Notes under the pieces: generated by a model | What the model saw: only the letters and a program-made list of their open reading frames with translations | Databases searched by the model: none | Told to the model about the DNA's origin: nothing | Made by a program: the position numbers and the translations under genes | In this document: piece by piece, positions 57,712-64,000 of the stretch | Position numbering within the stretch: position 1 is the stretch's first letter | Layout: every line of letters begins with the position of its first letter | Assembly: GCF_011075055.1 (NCBI RefSeq) | Contig: NC_058147.1 | Location: forward strand, 9,610,001 to 9,674,000 | Direction of reading: 5' to 3' | DNA from: Mangifera indica | Lineage: Eukaryota; Streptophyta; Magnoliopsida; Sapindales; Anacardiaceae | Length of the DNA stretch: 64,000 nt

Positions 57712-58412
57712 GGCCAAAGAACTATTTTCCGTTCATTCCATGTATGCTGATTTTTCTTTTTTTTTTAAATTAATTTTAAAAATCTTATTAACTTAATCAT
57801 AAATAATTATTATTTTATCTAAAATATTAAAAATAAACTTAAATTTTATTTTATTTTCTCTCCTAAACCAAAAAAACTAATAATTTTTCTCAATCCAAAT
57901 TTTCAAAAACAATATTTTTTTTTCTAGGGTTTTTAAACTTTCAGATTGAATTTTTCTAATGACAACTAACAATCTTCAAACACCTACTTTTTCTCTCTAG
58001 TGCCTTCTCCTTCTAGTAATACATCTTCCGACATTATATAACATCGTCGTCTATGAAAACGACGCGTCTGTATCAAGACGAAGACAAATCATCTTTGTCA
58101 AATTATCTCGATAAAGATGTGTCGTCTTCATCGACAATGATGTCACACGACATCGGAAGATATATGACCGAAAGGAGGAGGTATCGAAGAGAAAGAATAG
58201 GTGTTTGGAGATTATCGGTAGTCGTCAAAAAAATTGGATTTGAAAGTTTGAAAACCCTAGGAAAAAAATATAGTTTTTGAAAAATTTGATTGGAGAAAAT
58301 TGTTAGTTTTTAAGGTTTGTGAGGAAAAATAATATGATTAATAGAGATTTTTAAAATTAATGGAGAGAAACTTAGAAAATCAACATACTCTTTTGGGGGG
58401 GGGGGGGGGGGG
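57712..58412. mobile_element. MULE-type inverted-repeat element, copy 7
   Basis: The left end is GGCCAAAGAACTATTTTCCG. The interior matches the 52539 copy in order (ACTAATAATTTTTCTC, TTTTCTAGGGTTTTTAAACTTTC, AATGACAACTAACAATC, ACATCTTCCGACATT). The right arm runs to ACATACTCTTTT and then into an 18-base G run where the family would read TGGGTGGGAAATAG. The right terminus is lost. Confidence 0.65.
58395..58412. repeat. G18 homopolymer
   Basis: Eighteen consecutive G on the plus strand at the expected right terminus of the MULE-type element. Such a run is rare in AT-rich plant DNA and its length is unreliable in most assemblies. Confidence 0.9.
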
Positions 58413-59069
58413 TGGTTGGGTTGAATTAGGGCCTGCAATGGGCCGGGCAAAACCGGGTTAGATTTGATTGAAAATGGTTAAACTTAATGGGATATGAATT
58501 ATGTTGTGATAAGGCTCATAAAAATGCAGATCCTGACAGCCAATCTAGCCCACTAAATACGGAAGCTAAGGGCACTATTGTATTTTTGTGTATTTTTGGG
58601 TTGATGGACCTGTAAAAATACATTATTTATTCTTTTAATTTTTTAAATTTTTTATTTATTTTGGATTATATAAAATTAACTTGCGGGGCTTTTTGTCAAA
58701 CCTGACACAAACTATTTTTTACAGGTTTTTACATGACCAAGACTTTTGTAAGTCAAGCCAAGATTAATAGTGTCCAAAAAATGGATCGATTCAATCCACA
58801 TACTAGCATAGCACACTACCAAGCTTCAGCTCTATTTTGATTAGGTACCCTCCATTATAGACCAATTGTCACAAGTTAATCGATTTTATAGCGCTTTTTT
58901 TAAAGCTAAAATTCGAAGCTAAGTCAGCCTCCTCAACCCTAAGTATGCAATGGAAGTAATTAAGTATAACATTTGGAGTAAAATGAGTTAGGGAAAATAA
59001 GACCAATAGAACACAACGAAAAGAGTAGCAAAAGAGTGTATTGGAGCTGTTTTTCTATTACTTGTGAGT
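58413..59069. other. Repeat-like spacer, no gene
   Basis: It begins with AGGGCCTGCAATGGGCCGGGC, wording typical of hAT-type MITE ends, but no matching inverted end was found. The rest is AT-rich with no supportable frame. Confidence 0.35.
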
Positions 59070-60128
59070 TGTGTGAACAGTATTCCGTAGTTTTGGGCAG
59101 GAAAGAAAGAAAGAAAGAAAGGAAGAAGAAAGAAAAGAAAGGAAAGGAAAGGAAAGGAAAGGAAAGAAAGGAGAAAAAAAAAAAGAAAAAAGAAAAGAAG
59201 AAAAGAAAAAAGAAAGAAAAGCAAGAAAATGAATTTGGGGCTCAAGATTTAGGGGTCGTCCCAAGAGTAATGTCTGGTGAGTTATGAATAAATTTAAATG
59301 GAAGCAAAATTAGTAAGATATAAGACTCGTATGCATGCTATAAACTATGAGGGGGCATTTTACACTACACCGCCCATAGTAGGGTACGTCCGCAGTAGGA
59401 CACATCCGTAGTAGGACATAGACCCCTAGTAGGGTCCGCTCGCAATAGAGCATGCTCGCAATAGAGCTCAATTCAGATTCAGAAATAGTGTAGTGAAAGA
59501 AAAAGAGTTTGAGCTTAGAAAAATGTCAAATCCCTATAGTTAGCTTCCAGAACGTATCAAATAGACACCAGATGGGACAAAGTATGACCCAAATAGTAAA
59601 GAGTGAACTAAATTACCCTCTCAATCTCTTAAAGAGGTTAAGATGTGAGGTTGAGTCCCAAAAGTGAGTTAGAACAGGAAAAAAAAGATAGTTTACTTGA
59701 TTTTTTCCCCTTACTGAGTGTTCTTATCACTCACTCCCTTTTCTTTCCTGATTGCAGGTACAGGTGATAGAAGTAGCTGCGAGGCAGGGTCAGGTCAGCG
59801 TAGGTAGATCCGGCTGGAGCAGGTTATCTCTGGTTTATATTACATGCATATAGTGACATGTTCTTATCGACTTTTGACTTTTTGAGATTATGGTATAGTT
59901 ACATATGATTACTCCCTGTTTTCATATGCTTTCAGATGAGTTTTCATATGAGTATATACATCTTTTGTTCTCTTCCAAATTTTCAGTTTTCTTGGAATAC
60001 TTCCTAAACACTTTTAATGATGCGTTTATTTTAAAGTATTTTTTTAAAAAGAAAAAAATAGACGCTCCGAATATTAATTCGTAACATTTCTCCTTTGATG
60101 GGTAGTACTTTTAGGGAGGGATGTTACA
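59070..60128 (+). mobile_element. Partial Gypsy-type LTR, inverted relative of the solo LTR
   Basis: Read forward, it matches the reverse complement of 34635-35640: GTGAACAGTATTC, a purine tract (59101-59218), GGGGGCATTTTACACTACA, GTCCGCAGTAGGACACATCCG, TTACTGAGTGTTCTTATCACTCACTC, TTTTAGGGAGGGATGTTACA. It ends exactly at the same terminus (60128), directly against Copia pol sequence, so it inserted into that Copia. The upstream part of the LTR is missing. Confidence 0.75.
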
Positions 60129-60129
60129 T

Positions 60130-60890
60130 ACAAGCCTATAGATAATCCTGTGTCAAAAGGTGATTTGTTAAGCCAAAATTTGTGTCCAAAGACTCAAAAC
60201 GAAAGAGATGAAATGTCTCTAGTACCTTATTCAAGTGTGGTTGAAACTCTCATGTACGCAATGATGTGTACTTGTCCCGATATATGCTTTGTTGTCAGGT
60301 TGGTTAGTCGATATCAATCGAATCCAGGAAGAGAACATGAAAAGTTGTCAAAAGGATATTAAGAAATCTAAAAGGTACTATAGATTACTGTTTATGTTAT
60401 CAAGGAAAATATTTACGTATCGTTGGCTATTCGGATGTCGATTGGGGTGGTGATTTAGACCAATGTAAATCAACTTCTGGTTATGTTTTCTTACTCCAAA
60501 ATGACGCCATATTTTGGAGCAGTAAGAAACAAACATACATAGCCTTATCCACAATGGAAACAGAATTCATAGCATGTTCTGCTACTGTGCAAAAAGCTGT
60601 TTAGTTAAAAAGATTTTTTGATAATTTGGATATACTGGACGCAACAGTTGGTCCTATAGTTGTGAATTGTGATAATCAAGCTGCGATAGCTTTCACAAAG
60701 GATCCCAAATTTCACAATAGAACCAAACATATCGATATCAGATATACTTTATCAGAGACATTATTTCGAAGAAGGAAGTGATGGTACAGTATATTTCTAC
60801 GTGTAATATGGTTATTGGTCCTTTAACTAAACCAATTTCAAGAGATGTATATCTTGCACATATTCAGTCTCTTTGCTTCTGTAGAATATG
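60130..60890 (+). pseudogene. Copia pol fragment: end of RT and RNase H
   Basis: 60150-60362 reads end-of-RT motifs (SKGDLLSQNLCPKT, MYAMMCTCPDICFVV, SRYQSNPG) and then stops. In another frame it continues with RNase H: VGYSDVDWGGD, KSTSGYVFLLQNDAIFWSSK, CDNQAAIAFTKDP, RTKHIDIRY, with a TAG at about 60602. Gag, protease, integrase and most of RT are absent. The left side is cut by the inserted LTR at 60128. Confidence 0.88.
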
Positions 60891-61414
60891 ATAGATAACT
60901 TGTTGAGTATATATTGTACTTATAACACAACGTTAGAACATCAAAGAATTTGAATTTATTTTATTTTATTTATGTGTTTGAATTTTTGGTGTTTATGGAT
61001 ATGCACATTGTTTTCGAAAACTCAACAAGATGATAATGTCACACAAGTTTGATTGGCCCTCTCATACGAGCAATCATCTTGGACGTTGAAGAGAGCGTAC
61101 AAATATGAGACATATTTCTTAAGATTGATACTACTAAGAGAGCGTACTTAGAATATGAAAATTGCTCAAGAAACGTATTATTAGATATGTCGTGTTGATG
61201 ATCAATTAAGATGAGGTCATGACTTGATGAATTTGAAAATGACTGATTTGGATTTTCCACATCCAAATAACTTGTGAATGTTAGATGTGAGTTCTTAATT
61301 AATAAGGATACCTACAAGACTGGAGAGATGATTAAGAACTCAAGTTAGATGCTGAGTGCAGCGACTGAACTAAGATAAGTACAATGTTGGTAATGGCATT
61401 TTGAAAAGATACAC
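60891..61414. other. Downstream remainder of the Copia fragment, no gene
   Basis: Probable 3' untranslated Copia sequence (TAGATAACTTGTTGAGTATAT), then AT-rich DNA. No defined LTR boundary could be fixed. Confidence 0.35.
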
Positions 61415-61422
61415 ATTGTAGC

Positions 61423-61780
61423 TAGGGCTGGACTCGAGCCGAGCCAGCTCGAGCTCGAGCTCGAGCTTGGCTCGGCTCGGTTCGAGCCCGAAAAGAGCCG
61501 GGCTCTGCTCGGCTCAATCGAGCTCGAGCTAGCTCGGGTTGGCTTGATATATTTTTTTTAAAATTTTTTATACAAAACGACGTCGTTTTGATCCATATAT
61601 ATATACAAAATGGTGCCGTTTTGATATGAAAAACGAGTCGAGCCGAGCCGAAAATGAACCGAACTCGAGTCGAGCCGAATTCGGCTCGAATCGAGCTCGA
61701 GCCGAACTCGAGCCAGCCATTAAAAAATTGAGCCGAGCCCGAGCTGGCTGCGAGTCGAGCTCGGCTCGAATCCAGCCCTA
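61423..61780. mobile_element. hAT-type MITE, 358 bp, GC-rich
   Basis: Terminal inverted repeats TAGGGCTGGA(C)TCGAGCC and GGCTCGAATCCAGCCCTA, with a perfect 8-bp target duplication ATTGTAGC (61415-61422, 61781-61788). An 8-bp duplication and a TAGGGCTG end are hAT features. The body is saturated with GAGCTCGAG/GGCTCG palindromic words around an AT-rich middle that contains two ACGACGTCGTTTTG-like words. It encodes nothing. Confidence 0.9.
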
Positions 61781-61788
61781 ATTGTAGC

Positions 61789-63264
61789 ACATGATTCATA
61801 TCATGTGTGCATATATAAGACGATCGTTTGAAGTAGTGGAAGGATGAATCTCTATTCCTTCACTGTGTGAGACTTTACAAGGATTACCTCATACTGGTAC
61901 CCTTTGACTCTTGTTGTTATTTGATATTTATTCTTAGTATTGTTATCTTATCTTGGAACCTATAACTATGAATGATTCGATCTATGGAATATGATTAGAA
62001 AAACAGCTAAATTTAAATTGAAAATTTCGAGTAGAAGAGGAAGACTTATATATTACGTGTGTCCATTGGCCAGCTGATCATGTCACTCATATAGGAGATT
62101 GGACTTAATCATGGATACATAGGAATATAACACAATAATAAATGAGAGATTAAAAGGAGCTAGTGTTATCAAGTAAGTTTAGGGTATTACGAGACAAACG
62201 CTTTATTATTTTTCGGGTTGAAATGACTATATTATTTCTAATAGATATATAGTAAATTAGCTCCTAAGTGTAGGTTGCTCGCAAGGTCTCACAACATATT
62301 TGTCAATATGAATTGCTTTGTTCTGTAAGATGAAAGAGTATTGTGATTCTGATCACCCCATCATGTGTCATAGGAGATATTGGATCCGATCTACCCATGA
62401 TGGGTTGACCTAATCTATTAGGATTAAAAGGCAAAATTAACTTTTTTATATATGAGAATCACCTTTTTACCTTTGACAGTTATTGAAGTTAACTACCACT
62501 TTCCCTTTTAATATAAATAAGCGAAACTTTTATTTGGGATACAACTTTTTACGCAAAAATTACATAACTCTTTTTTCTCTCCAATACTCTATTATTTGGA
62601 AGAAATTTTACTAAAAACAAGTAAATCTAGCAAAGTGTGTTGTGGATTTTGTTAGGAGTGCATTGCATCACTAATCATCACCAAAATTTCAGATTTTTAA
62701 ACCGGGTATGTTTTTTCTATGATCATAGATTTGTGTAATTTCCATTTACAGATTCAATAAGTTTTTAATTATCATCTCATCAATAATCAAACAAACTAAG
62801 TAAAACTGAAATGTAAAGGGACAGAAAATGTTTACACGGTTCAACAATAAACATAACTTACATCTGTGAAGTCTTGTTTAATTGACTCAAGTCCACTATG
62901 AAATCAAAGTAAAATATGTTACAAACATAAATCTAATATTAACAAATTTACACAGAGTTTGTCTGATTAATTTCTCATAAAACTTGCTGAACTAATATGC
63001 AAGAATTTGAGAGAAAAATAAAATTGAAGTGCAGAGTAAGAATAGAAGCTAGTTCAAAACAAATAATATCAACAAAAAAAAAAAAAAAAATGCTTTTCTA
63101 GGTTCATCCATGGAGGAAGAGGAAAGCTGGTTAAATATCTAGTTTACAGGAACAAGAAAAAGACATTTGTCCCAATAAAATCATGCACTTAAAAAGGTTA
63201 TTACAAAACGACGTAAACATTGGCAAGTTTAAAGTAGAAAAACCCATCTGCATTGCGTGTTTAC
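61789..63264. other. AT-rich spacer, possible LTR remnants, no gene
   Basis: About 62400-62720 has LTR-like features (TTTAATATAAATAAGCG as a TATA region, then CACCAAAATTTCAG) and may belong to the Copia fragment upstream. About 62790-62900 has the ACACGGTTCAACAATAAAC wording also hinted at in 26.2-26.3 kb. I see no gene. Confidence 0.35.
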
Positions 63265-63746
63265 CAGTATTTTTAAAATTAGAGTAATAATCGAATCAGT
63301 TATCTTATTAATTTATTATTTAATTTAATGATTTAATTAATTTTTAAATTATAATATATTTCTTAAATGTTATTAAATTTTATTATAGTTTTTAAATATA
63401 AATAACATATATTTAAATAAAATGATATAATATCGCTCATCAAACTTTCTCTTATTAAAAAAAACTTATATAAATAATTAACTTATTTCAACACACTAAA
63501 ATTAATTCAATTAAATTATTCTCTCTAATTAATATTTGTTTATTTTTAATAATAAATATTTAAATTTTAACCAATTAATTAATTATACTCTTTTAATGTT
63601 ATTCATTATCAATTCGATTTTTCTTCTTTTATAAATATATATATGAGACAAAAACTAATCTTTTTTTTGGTGAACTAGACCAGACCAGGAGCCGGTTTAC
63701 AATTGAACTAGCTGGTCCCTGGTCCGGTCCAATTTTAATAACACTG
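63265..63746. mobile_element. hAT-type MITE, 482 bp
   Basis: The left end is CAGTATTTTTAAAATTAGAG; the right end is TCCAATTTTAATAACACTG, its imperfect inverse. Flanking 8-mers GTGTTTAC (63257-63264) and ATGCTTAC (63747-63754) match at six of eight positions. The right arm keeps the GGTCCCTGGTCCGGTCC wording common in this plant family. It encodes nothing. Confidence 0.75.
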
Positions 63747-64000
63747 ATGCTTACAAGATGCACAATATGTGCCCACAAAGTTGATTTGTGTGCACTTAAG
63801 CCATGTAAGAGTGTGCGTCAGTGATGCATGGTTCTACTTGACTTGTAAATGTACATTTTTCAATTTTTGCCTATTTTGGTCATAATCTAAGTTATGTCTT
63901 GAACAAGTTAATGATTTTAATCTAGTATTTGGTATCATCAAAACATTAGAACTTAACAGAGACATAACCTTTCATAAGTTAAAGTCATCAAGTTCAATAA

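Noticed and set aside
58988..59287. Low-complexity frames rich in Lys/Glu on one strand and Phe/Leu/Ser on the other
   Set aside because: They are translations of the purine tract in the partial Gypsy LTR (59101-59218).
1..64000. CRISPR arrays, operons, rRNA and tRNA genes
   Set aside because: The direct repeats found are transposon ends, tandem duplications or microsatellites. No tRNA cloverleaf or rRNA segment was recognised, and the genes are spliced eukaryotic genes.

Overview
This is a plant nuclear window, almost certainly from a dicot. It is AT-rich, its genes carry GT-AG introns, and it is full of plant LTR retrotransposons, MULE, hAT and CACTA elements, and plant-only gene families (GASA/snakin, DUF616/TOD1-MUCI70, land-plant mTERF). 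I see no prokaryotic, organellar or viral genome context. The species cannot be named from the sequence. Gene models below were built by hand from splice sites, reading phase and remembered family sequence; no search was run.

Layout. 1-4.2 kb is gene-free AT-rich DNA, except for a relic of the 3' end of a GASA gene near 3.25-3.55 kb. 4.2-22.5 kb is one minus-strand gene of seven coding exons (716 aa) encoding a type II membrane DUF616 glycosyltransferase-like protein, close in architecture to Arabidopsis EMB2756. Its third intron is 12.7 kb long because a Ty1/Copia element (TSD CATAT) landed there and was later split by a full-length Ty3/Gypsy chromovirus (TSD AAAGG). The chromovirus LTRs look identical and its 1665-codon gag-pol frame is open. 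23-25.4 kb holds two MULE-type inverted-repeat elements. 25.5-32 kb is a plus-strand mTERF-domain gene whose large intron contains an antisense, decayed Gypsy remnant and an unexplained antisense reading frame. 32.7-37.2 kb is a gutted Copia element with a reversed solo LTR inserted in it. 37-40.4 kb is repeat-derived AT-rich DNA.

40.5-48.4 kb carries two convergent GASA/snakin genes (91 aa plus strand, 116 aa minus strand), each with a signal peptide and the 12-cysteine domain. 46-53.2 kb is a cluster of small elements: MULE-type inverted repeats with 9-bp target duplications, a TRIM with a perfect TSD, and a Copia LTR with a primer-binding site. 54.6-64 kb is only transposon debris: LTR relics, a CACTA terminus, a broken Copia pol fragment and two hAT-type MITEs.

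The host genes do not form a pathway. The two GASA genes and the relic suggest a local tandem GASA family. The most informative part of the window is its layered transposon history: exact target duplications at several insertions, a very young chromovirus whose polyprotein runs through the polypurine tract into its own 3' LTR, and a locally abundant MULE-like family with hypervariable centres.
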